Shown: piece after piece, positions 25,090-32,076 of the stretch | Layout: every line of letters starts with the position of its first letter | Position numbering within the stretch: position 1 is the first letter of the stretch | Assembly: GCF_000685235.1 (NCBI RefSeq) | Contig: NZ_ARYH01000002.1 | Span: forward strand, 372,001-436,000 | DNA from: Hyphomonas adhaerens MHS-3 | Lineage (GTDB): Bacteria; Pseudomonadota; Alphaproteobacteria; Caulobacterales; Hyphomonadaceae | Length of the DNA stretch: 64,000 nucleotides | Reading direction: 5' to 3' | Position numbers and translations under genes: made by a program | The notes under the pieces: model-generated | The model's input: the letters and a program-made list of their open reading frames with translations, nothing else | Database searches by the model: none | What the model was told of the DNA's origin: nothing

Positions 25090-26115
25090 TCATCCGTGAG
25101 GCGGCGCGGTCGAATCCCGCGGAACCATTCGGTAGTCAAGCAAGTGACGGCGCGGCGTGTCGCTCGGCGCAGAAATTTCCTCCAGCAGCAGGCCGACAGC
25201 TTCTGAGGCCAGCTCCCGGCTTGGCTGGTAAATCGTTGTCAGCGACGGGCTGATCGTGGCCGCCAGAGGCGTATCGTCGAATCCCGCCACCGACAATTCC
25301 TGCGGGATCTGGATGCGCCGGCGATAACAGGCCGCGATCACGCCGGCAGCCATATCGTCATTGGATGCGAAGATGGCCGTAGGCCGTTCCGGCAGATCCA
25401 GCATTTGCTCCGCCGCAGCGATACCGGAATCGAAGGTAAAGTCCCCTTTCGCCACGAGGCCGGGATCGTATGGAATGCCCTCGGCCTCCAGTGCGTCCTT
25501 GTAGCCCTGGAACCGCGTGCTTGCCTGATCATGGGTCACCGCGCCCCGGATAAAGCCGATCTGACTGTGACCGAGGCCGATCAGGTATTCGGTCATCTCC
25601 CGGGATGCGGCCCGGTCGTCCATGGCAACGTCACGTCCCGGATCATCGGATTTCGACGGAGCGATCCGAACAAACGGCACGTGGTGTTCGCGTAACTGCT
25701 CGATCAGTCCCAGGTCATCGGATAGCGGCGGCGTCAGGATCGCACCTGCCAGCCTGTTTTCCGAGCGCAACGCCAGCACCGCGCGTTTATTGGTGGAGCA
25801 ATCCTCCATGATCAGGCTGTAGCCCTCGGTCTGGCAACGCTGCAGCGCGCCCAGGTGCACTTCGCCGACATAATTGCGCGACGGGTTGGCATAAAGCAGG
25901 CAGATGATCCGGCTCTGCCGCGCCCGCAGGTTCCGTGCATTGTGGTTGGTCCGGTAATCGAGCGCCTTGACCGCGCTCATGACACGCTCCCGGGTCTGCT
26001 CACGGACATTCGTCTCCCCGTTCAGGACGCGGCTGACCGTCTTGAAGGAAACACCCGCCTCGCGGGCAACATCAATGATCGTGGCCGGTCTGGGGCCAGC
26101 ATGTCTGCGGGGCAT
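25090..26115 (-). CDS. LacI-family transcriptional regulator
   Basis: 341 residues. N-terminal helix-turn-helix TIIDVAREAGVSFKTVSRVL with hinge helix NARNLRARQS (residues about 12-65), followed by a periplasmic-binding-like effector domain with IFASNDDMAAGVI near 250. Contains the usual YQPSRELA C-terminal region. Probably senses a sugar or a derivative. It is the third gene of a minus-strand set with a second LacI regulator and a sugar porter, but a 153-base gap with palindromes precedes it, so it may have its own promoter. Confidence 0.92.
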   Translation of the reverse strand: MPRRHAGPRPATIIDVAREAGVSFKTVSRVLNGETNVREQTRERVMSAVKALDYRTNHNARNLRARQSRIICLLYANPSRNYVGEVHLGALQRCQTEGYSLIMEDCSTNKRAVLALRSENRLAGAILTPPLSDDLGLIEQLREHHVPFVRIAPSKSDDPGRDVAMDDRAASREMTEYLIGLGHSQIGFIRGAVTHDQASTRFQGYKDALEAEGIPYDPGLVAKGDFTFDSGIAAAEQMLDLPERPTAIFASNDDMAAGVIAACYRRRIQIPQELSVAGFDDTPLAATISPSLTTIYQPSRELASEAVGLLLEEISAPSDTPRRHLLDYRMVPRDSTAPPHG

Positions 26116-26128
26116 AATGTGCTTGCGT

Positions 26129-26152
26129 CAACGTTGTTTTGTCCAGTGGACA
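26129..26152. promoter_or_regulatory. Two palindromes in front of the LacI-family gene
   Basis: CAACGTTG (26129-26136) has the central CG of many LacI-family operators, and TGTCCA-G-TGGACA (26140-26152) is a perfect 6-base inverted repeat around one base. They lie 14-37 bases upstream of the start at 26115, a position suited to autoregulation. Confidence 0.4.
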
Positions 26153-26268
26153 GAACTAAAGGCGAAACGCCTTATGTCCAACGGGCATTTCTCCGCCAGA
26201 TCGCCGAAAATAGCGTATCGGGCGAAATTTTCGCAGCCGAGTGCAGAAATTACCGTTTCAGAAGCCCG

Positions 26269-27318
26269 TCAGCGCCGGCGCACCGTGCCACGCTCCACAA
26301 TCGAAACATCCAGCACGATATTGTGTTCCGCGTTACGGTCCTCACCGGTCCCAAGAAACTTGGCCAGGAGGTCCACAGCCTGATATCCCATTTCGGCAAT
26401 GGGCTGCCGCACCGTTGTCAGCTGTGGCCACATGGCGCTGGCGATGGCCGTGTCGTCAAAGCCGACGATAGACACATCGTCCGGAACGCGCATTCCGCAT
26501 CGCTGCGCGGCGGCGATCACTCCGGCAGCCATGTCATCATTGCTCGCGAACACGGCTGTCGGTGGATCGTCCAGGCTGAAGAACTTGTCACCCGCGACCA
26601 TGCCGCTCCGGTATGTGTAATCTCCCTGCGCAAACAGGGCGTCATTCATTTCCAGGCCGCTTCGTGCCATCGCATGGGTGAATCCCATGTGCCGGCGTCT
26701 CGCAGACGAATGCGCGGTTGGCCCGGCAACAAATGCGATCCGCTGATGCCCTCTGTCTATCAGATATTGCGTGACCAGATCAGCTGCTTCAACGTCGTCG
26801 ATGGCAACGCTGACGCCATCCTGCGGCGTCTCCCGCGGCGCGATGAGGACCGGCGCCAGACCAGCTGCTCTCAACCGAGCAAGAACAAACTCGTCTTCGC
26901 TGACCGGTGGCATCACGATCATTCCATCCAGACCCGCGCTGCCGAGACGCTCAATGAGGGCGTCGATGTCTTTCTCGTTCGAGGAGGCCGAAAAGTCCTC
27001 GATCACCAAATGGTGGCCAACTTCACGGCAGCGATTCAAGGCCCCAACCAGGAGTTCACCGAGATAGTTGTTGCTGGGATTGTCGAAGATCAGTCCAATG
27101 AACAATGACTTGCCGCCCGCGAGGCTTCGCGCCATCAGGTTCGGTCGGTAATTGAGGGCCTGAATGGCCCGATCCACGCGCTCACGCGTGGACGTCTTGA
27201 CCGATTCCCGGCGGTTCAGGACACGCGACACCGTCATCTGTGACACGCCCGCCATTTCAGCGACTTCACGGATCGTCGCGTGTTGCTTTTTCCCTGTCTG
27301 GGGCAGCGGTTGTGTCAC
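26269..27318 (-). CDS. LacI-family transcriptional regulator
   Basis: 349 residues. HTH ATIREVAEMAGVSQMTVSRVL and hinge LMARSLAGGKS, then effector domain with FIGLIFDNPSNNYLGELLVG and VFASNDDMAAGVIAAAQR. It is a clear paralogue of the neighbouring regulator (shared NYLGEL/NYVGEV and SNDDMAAGVIAA segments), so one may be a duplication of the other with a changed HTH. The start codon overlaps the sugar porter stop by four bases, making co-translation with the transporter likely. Confidence 0.92.
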   Translation of the reverse strand: MTQPLPQTGKKQHATIREVAEMAGVSQMTVSRVLNRRESVKTSTRERVDRAIQALNYRPNLMARSLAGGKSLFIGLIFDNPSNNYLGELLVGALNRCREVGHHLVIEDFSASSNEKDIDALIERLGSAGLDGMIVMPPVSEDEFVLARLRAAGLAPVLIAPRETPQDGVSVAIDDVEAADLVTQYLIDRGHQRIAFVAGPTAHSSARRRHMGFTHAMARSGLEMNDALFAQGDYTYRSGMVAGDKFFSLDDPPTAVFASNDDMAAGVIAAAQRCGMRVPDDVSIVGFDDTAIASAMWPQLTTVRQPIAEMGYQAVDLLAKFLGTGEDRNAEHNIVLDVSIVERGTVRRR

Positions 27319-28742
27319 TCAGTCATCTCTTCAAGTTCGAGCCCGTTTGTCTCGCGCACAAAATTCATGACGAAGAAGACAGAGATCAGGGCACAGACGG
27401 CATAGAAGAGATAGGCACCGGTCAGTCCGATCCACGCGATGCTCAGCATGATCGGGAACGTGACCGTGATGGCGAAGTTCGCGATCCACTGGAAGAACCC
27501 GGAAACCGCAAGCCCTGCCCCGCGCACCTGATTGGGGAACATTTCTCCCAGCGCCACCCACATGACCGGGCCCCAGGATGAATTGAAAAAGACCACATAG
27601 GCGTTCGCTGCGAGCAAGGCGATGAGCCCATAGCTGCCCGGCAGACCGACCTTCCCGTCGATCATCACGGCCTGCGAGAAACAAAGCGCTACGATGCCCA
27701 ACGTCACGGTCATACCGATCGATCCCACCAAAAGGAGCGGCTTGCGTCCGATCCTGTCGATCAGGGCCAGCGCGATGAAAACGGCGATGATGGATACCGC
27801 GCCGGATATCACATTGGTCAACAGCGCGTCGCTTTCCGAAAAGCCAACCGCCTGCCAGAGAACCGCGCCGTAATAGAAGATGATATTGATGCCGACGAGT
27901 TGCTGGAACGTCGCGAGACCGATACCGACCCAGACGATTGGTTTGAACACCGTGCCACGGCCGAACGCATCGCTGATCGACGGTTTCTGGTCATGGGTCA
28001 GCGACTGTCTGATCTCGGCGACCTTTCGTTTGGCGGAATGGTCGCTCGACAGGAGGGTGAGGACCGCCTCGGCCTGGTCAACGGCGCCCCTTGCGACGAG
28101 GAAACGGGGGCTCTCGGGAATGCCCAGAAGCGCCAGCAGGAAAATGAAGGCGGGGATCAGTTCCATCCAGAACATCCAGCGCCAGGCTTCGAACCCAAAG
28201 GCCCACTTGTTAAGAGCCGAGCCGGTCGCCTTGGCGATGAAATAGTTCGACAGAAACGCCACAAAGAGGCCGGCGATGATCGCAACCTGCTGAATCGTGG
28301 CGAGGCGTCCACGATGCTTCGACGGGGCGACCTCCGAAATATACGCAGGCGACATGACGCTTGCAGCCCCGACGGCCAGGCCACCAATGATGCGGTAAAG
28401 CACGAACTCGGCCGACGATTGCGCAATGCCGGAACCGAAGGCCGAAATGACGAAGAAGGCTGCGGCCACCAGCATCATGGTGCGGCGGCCGAATTTGTCT
28501 GACAGCGTCCCGGCCAATGCGGCGCCGGCCGCGCACCCGAGCAGCATGGACGCCACATTGAAGCCCGTGCCAATGCTTTGGGAATTGAAGGCCACCCTCA
28601 GCCCGTCCACCGTTCCATTGATGACCCCTGAGTCGAAGCCGAACAGGAAGCCCCCGATCGTTGCGACGGCGGTGATGAGGACGACCTGGGCCATCTGTGT
28701 GTCAGGGTGTGCCGTTTCTGGCGGTGTGGCGGCGTCGCTCAT
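27315..28742 (-). CDS. MFS sugar porter
   Basis: 475 residues with about 12 transmembrane helices, sugar-porter family (XylE/GalP/GLUT-like). Diagnostic motifs: GFLFGFDSGVINGT in helix 1, DKFGRRTMM in the 2-3 loop, PESPRFLVARG in the central loop, QQLVGINIIFYYG in helix 7, DRIGRKPLLLVG in the 8-9 loop. Imports a monosaccharide by proton symport. First gene of a unit with a LacI regulator; no sugar catabolic gene follows, so the substrate is unknown. Confidence 0.93.
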   Translation of the reverse strand: MSDAATPPETAHPDTQMAQVVLITAVATIGGFLFGFDSGVINGTVDGLRVAFNSQSIGTGFNVASMLLGCAAGAALAGTLSDKFGRRTMMLVAAAFFVISAFGSGIAQSSAEFVLYRIIGGLAVGAASVMSPAYISEVAPSKHRGRLATIQQVAIIAGLFVAFLSNYFIAKATGSALNKWAFGFEAWRWMFWMELIPAFIFLLALLGIPESPRFLVARGAVDQAEAVLTLLSSDHSAKRKVAEIRQSLTHDQKPSISDAFGRGTVFKPIVWVGIGLATFQQLVGINIIFYYGAVLWQAVGFSESDALLTNVISGAVSIIAVFIALALIDRIGRKPLLLVGSIGMTVTLGIVALCFSQAVMIDGKVGLPGSYGLIALLAANAYVVFFNSSWGPVMWVALGEMFPNQVRGAGLAVSGFFQWIANFAITVTFPIMLSIAWIGLTGAYLFYAVCALISVFFVMNFVRETNGLELEEMTE

Positions 28743-28858
28743 CGCGCACGGTCCTCCCTCTTGGTGACGCTGCGGGCCCGCGACCCGTCATGTCTACCAA
28801 CGCAGACAACAACGGTTTGCGTAAAAGCCCAACAGACATACGCGTACTGGTCTTATCA

Positions 28859-28881
28859 ACGCTGACAGAAGCTGTCAGCGT
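28859..28881. other. Perfect inverted repeat between the coiled-coil protein and sugar porter genes
   Basis: ACGCTGACAG, AAG, CTGTCAGCGT: ten-base arms around a three-base loop. It is 27 bases after the stop of the upstream minus-strand gene, so it may be a terminator, but only TTGATAA follows the stem. It could also be an operator of the sugar porter, whose start is about 115 bases further on. Confidence 0.5.
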
Positions 28882-28908
28882 CCGACGGGTCCGCGTTAGA
28901 GGGAGAGA

Positions 28909-29289
28909 CTATTTCTGGGTGGCGCAGGTCTGGTTGTAGGCTTCAAAGTCCGCGTTCAGGGCTGTGACAGCTTCCTGAAGTCCAAGCTCCATGCGCAACA
29001 AGTCCGCTTTCGCCGCCTCATAGTCCGCCTTGGCAGCATCTGCGGTCTTCGCATGTTTCCTGGAGGCATTGCGCATGACTTCGACATCGTCCCAGGCTTC
29101 GCCTTTTGTTTCTACGATTTCAGCCTGCTCATCGCGCGCGTCTTTCAGCTTCGCGATTTCTTTCTGCTTCGGCTTGAACGTGGCTGACATCGCCTGACAC
29201 CGGGCAAGTTCCTTGGCCGACGACGCCGCATCTGCAGAAGCAACGGGCGCGGCAAGGGCAAAGATGGCAGCAAGTATCAGTCGGCTCAT
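28909..29289 (-). CDS. Small secreted coiled-coil protein, unknown function
   Basis: 126 residues. Signal peptide MSRLILAAIFALAAPVASADA with a cleavage site near residue 20, then an almost wholly helical, charged segment (LKDARDEQAEIVETKGEAWD; KTADAAKADYEAAKADLLRM). Two cysteines, one near the start of the mature part (ELARCQAM) and one near the end (NQTCATQK), could form a disulfide closing a helical hairpin. Start ATG 29289 has AAGGA six bases upstream; the upstream in-frame ATG at 29334 would bury the signal. No family recognised. Confidence 0.72.
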   Translation of the reverse strand: MSRLILAAIFALAAPVASADAASSAKELARCQAMSATFKPKQKEIAKLKDARDEQAEIVETKGEAWDDVEVMRNASRKHAKTADAAKADYEAAKADLLRMELGLQEAVTALNADFEAYNQTCATQK

Positions 29290-29388
29290 AAACAGTCCTT
29301 TCTCACCAGTGGTCTGCAATATGAGGATTGTCATCTGAAGCCTTACTGAACGTTACTGCCCTGAAATTGCCCAATTTGCCGGCCGCGA

Positions 29389-30402
29389 TCACGGCTTGGT
29401 TGTCCCCTGCCCGCTTCTGCGGCGGCGGTTCTTGTTGGTGACATCGATGATGTGGAAGACGGCGGCGAAGTCCTCCAGCAATTCCCGCAATCGGCTGGGA
29501 CTGTCGAGCGGGGTGAACATGCTGCCGGGCTCAAACAGGTTGCCTCCCTGCAGCGTGATATACAGCTCACCGCCATCGAAGCAGCACTTCAGTTTCCCGC
29601 CGTGGAATGTCTGCTCCAGGTTCACAAGTTCCTGCATCAGATCCGGTGTCAGCAGGTAGCGGGATTCCACCTGATCGGTTGTGTAGACCTCGAAGATTTT
29701 CTCGAACTCAGGATCTTCCAGCGACGCTCGCTGCATGCCGTTGCCGCCGCCGAACCGGTTGAAGAACCCTGCATCCCGGGTGACGAGTGTCCGGCCGTAA
29801 AATGTCTTGTCGAAGTGAAAACGCAGGCATTGCCCACGGAAAACGGTAACCCATCGCGTCGTGGTCCGGCCCTTGGAATCGGTGGACCGGCGCTTTTCTT
29901 CCAGATGCGCCTCAAAGAGTTCGAACTCGACATTATCGCGCGCCCCCGTCAGCCGGTCTTCATAGCTGGCGCGGTCCCAGCCAGGCACGATACCAACATT
30001 CTTGTGCTCGTAGATCGAGGCGACCTCGCCCGGCTCAGGCTGGAATGTCAGGTCCAGCTTGCGCACGACAGGCTGGACGAGCAGCTCCTTGGCCTCCTTG
30101 CCAAAACGCTTGAGGTCCTGGCCGCCCCACGTCACCAGACCGAACCCGACAAGGACACCGAGGAAAGGCCCGAACACGGACTTGAATCCGATAAAGCCGA
30201 CCAGCGCGATGGCCACGCCCAGACCGATCCCGATGTAGCGGTACTTCCGCGCCTTGCTGACGGCCTTTTCCCGGTCATGTTCGCGCGCCTGAAGGGCGGG
30301 CCGGATCTCGTTCTGGTATACGCCGGCAAAACCAGAAAATTCTTCCTGCAGGCCATTCATGGCCTCCAGGATCGCCGGATCAATCTCAGGCTGGTCTGTC
30401 AT
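29389..30402 (-). CDS. DUF3137 domain-containing membrane protein
   Basis: 337 residues. Two adjacent hydrophobic helices (YIGIGLGVAIALVGFIGF and FGPFLGVLVGFGLVTWGG, about residues 54-95) form a membrane hairpin, followed by a cytosolic domain with EHKNVGIVPGWDRASYEDRL and VFRGQCLRFHFDKTFYGRT, the DUF3137 pattern. The C-terminus is basic (NKNRRRRSG). Function of DUF3137 is not established. The secreted coiled-coil gene follows 99 bases downstream on the same strand; a link is possible but unproven. Confidence 0.82.
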   Translation of the reverse strand: MTDQPEIDPAILEAMNGLQEEFSGFAGVYQNEIRPALQAREHDREKAVSKARKYRYIGIGLGVAIALVGFIGFKSVFGPFLGVLVGFGLVTWGGQDLKRFGKEAKELLVQPVVRKLDLTFQPEPGEVASIYEHKNVGIVPGWDRASYEDRLTGARDNVEFELFEAHLEEKRRSTDSKGRTTTRWVTVFRGQCLRFHFDKTFYGRTLVTRDAGFFNRFGGGNGMQRASLEDPEFEKIFEVYTTDQVESRYLLTPDLMQELVNLEQTFHGGKLKCCFDGGELYITLQGGNLFEPGSMFTPLDSPSRLRELLEDFAAVFHIIDVTNKNRRRRSGQGTTKP

Positions 30403-30464
30403 GTAAGTGTCCCGCGAACTTGAAATTATTACTTAAAACCGGTTCGCGCGTCCCGCCAAGGCGA

Positions 30465-31001
30465 TCAGAGTTTCAGCCGCAGAAGGTATTCAAGATCGCG
30501 GTGCCGGCCGACCGGAAACAGGAATTCCGCCACTTTTTCCCAGCCTAGCCGGTCGTAGAGACGCTGGGCATCCAGATTGCCGGAATAGACGCTGAGATAC
30601 ATCTCCGGCGCGCTCCGTTCCCGCGCCCAGGCAAGCGCCTCGTCGATGAAGCGTGAACCGGTTCCGCGCCCCTGCAGGCGGCCATCGACGTAGACCCGCT
30701 TCAGCTCCAGCGCGCCCGGTTCGGGATCAGGCGCCGGCAGGCTGAGCGGGCTGCAAAGCAGGTAGGCGACGATGTCCCCGCCATCCGCCTCGCACACCCG
30801 GACCAGCACGTCCGGATCTGCGATCCAGTCCCGGTAGAGATCCGGATTGTGCGACTCCTCCAGAAACGCAGCGAGGTCGTCCGGATTGTAGAGATGCCCG
30901 AACTTGTCCGTGAACGTCTTGCGCGCGAGCGCCGTCAACGCGGCGACGTCGTCTGGTACAGCGTCACGGAACAGGAGGCTTTGCGGCGTTTCAAAACTCA
31001 T
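30465..31001 (-). CDS. GNAT family N-acetyltransferase
   Basis: 178 residues. The acetyl-CoA motif is KRVYVDGRLQGRGTGSRFID (about residues 100-119, R-x2-G-x-G/A type), preceded by the strand ALELKRVYV and followed by YLSVYSGNLDAQRLYDRLGW (motif B). Substrate unknown. Start ATG 31001 has AGGGG six bases upstream. Ends 62 bases before the DUF3137 start on the same strand. Confidence 0.88.
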   Translation of the reverse strand: MSFETPQSLLFRDAVPDDVAALTALARKTFTDKFGHLYNPDDLAAFLEESHNPDLYRDWIADPDVLVRVCEADGGDIVAYLLCSPLSLPAPDPEPGALELKRVYVDGRLQGRGTGSRFIDEALAWARERSAPEMYLSVYSGNLDAQRLYDRLGWEKVAEFLFPVGRHRDLEYLLRLKL

Positions 31002-31022
31002 GAATTGCCCCTGCAACCGGCA

Positions 31023-32033
31023 TTATTCCTCCGTCTCCGTTTCGTCGCCATAGATCGCGGTCCAGGACCCACTTGCATCGATCCAGCCGCGATACATGCC
31101 TTCGCTGTTGAAGACGAAATCGACATCGCCATTGCCGTCGATCAGCACCACACCGCCATCGCCGCCAAGGTCTGCAACTTCCGTCAGGGCGACCTCTGCT
31201 GCTTCGCCGATGCTGTCCCCGGCAAGCTTCACCCGGTCGCAGATCGTCTTGGCCACGCCGACCCGGATGAAATACTCGCCGTGCCCGGTTGCGGACACAC
31301 CGCAGACGCCGTTCTCCGCATATGTTGCCGCACCGATCAGCGGCGAATCCCCGACCCGTCCGGCGGTTTTTGCCGTCATGCCACCCGTCGTCGTGGCGGC
31401 GGCAATATTGCCGTCCGCATCAATGGCGACGGCACCGACCGTCCCGTGCTTGTCCGCCGCCGTGCGGGACTGTGTCTCAAGCACCCGCTCCAGCGACTTG
31501 CGGCGGCGTTCCGTGTCGAAATAGGTGTTCGGAACGGTCTCGAGCCCCTGCGCTTCTGCAAACGCATCCGCGCCGGGACCGGCAAACATGACATGTTCGG
31601 ATTTGTCCATCACGGCGCGCGCCGCGAGGATCGGATTTTTCACGATGGTCACGCCAGCGACAGCGCCGGCATCGCGTGAGCTGCCCTCCATGATGGACGC
31701 GTCGAGTTCATGCGTCCCGGCTGCGGTAAACACCGCGCCTTTGCCGGCATTGAAGATGGGGTTGTTCTCCATCGGAATGACCGCCGCCTGCGCTGCATCG
31801 AGCGCGCTGCCGCCATTGCGCAGCACGTCTGCGCCGGCTTCCAGCGCTTCCTGAAGACCCGCCCTGTAAAGCGCTTCCTGTTCCGGCGTCATTGAGCCGC
31901 GTGTGATGACGCCTGCGCCGCCGTGGATCGCCAGACGCCACTGCGGGGCTTCCGGTGGTTCAGCGTTCACAGGCGAAACCTGACAGCCCGCGAGAAAAAT
32001 CGCGGCTGCCGCGAAAAGCGGCCGAAAAATCAT
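31023..32033 (-). CDS. Isoaspartyl peptidase/L-asparaginase, lipoprotein form
   Basis: Ntn-hydrolase (plant-type asparaginase/IaaA family), 336 residues. The subunit junction KHGTVGAVAIDADGNIAAAT carries the autoproteolytic/nucleophile Thr (THR of HGT, about residue 178), and TTGGMTAKTAGRVGDSPLIG follows. An N-terminal lipoprotein signal (IFRPLFAAAAIFLAGC) precedes the enzyme, so it is exported and lipid-anchored, not cytoplasmic like IaaA. Start ATG 32033 with AGGAGG seven bases upstream was chosen over the upstream in-frame ATG at 32090, which would overlap the end of valS. It should cleave beta-aspartyl dipeptides in the periplasm. Confidence 0.9.
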   Translation of the reverse strand: MIFRPLFAAAAIFLAGCQVSPVNAEPPEAPQWRLAIHGGAGVITRGSMTPEQEALYRAGLQEALEAGADVLRNGGSALDAAQAAVIPMENNPIFNAGKGAVFTAAGTHELDASIMEGSSRDAGAVAGVTIVKNPILAARAVMDKSEHVMFAGPGADAFAEAQGLETVPNTYFDTERRRKSLERVLETQSRTAADKHGTVGAVAIDADGNIAAATTTGGMTAKTAGRVGDSPLIGAATYAENGVCGVSATGHGEYFIRVGVAKTICDRVKLAGDSIGEAAEVALTEVADLGGDGGVVLIDGNGDVDFVFNSEGMYRGWIDASGSWTAIYGDETETEE

Positions 32034-32076
32034 GGAAAAGCCTCCTGTCCATCTGACAGCAGGTTGCCCACGAAGG

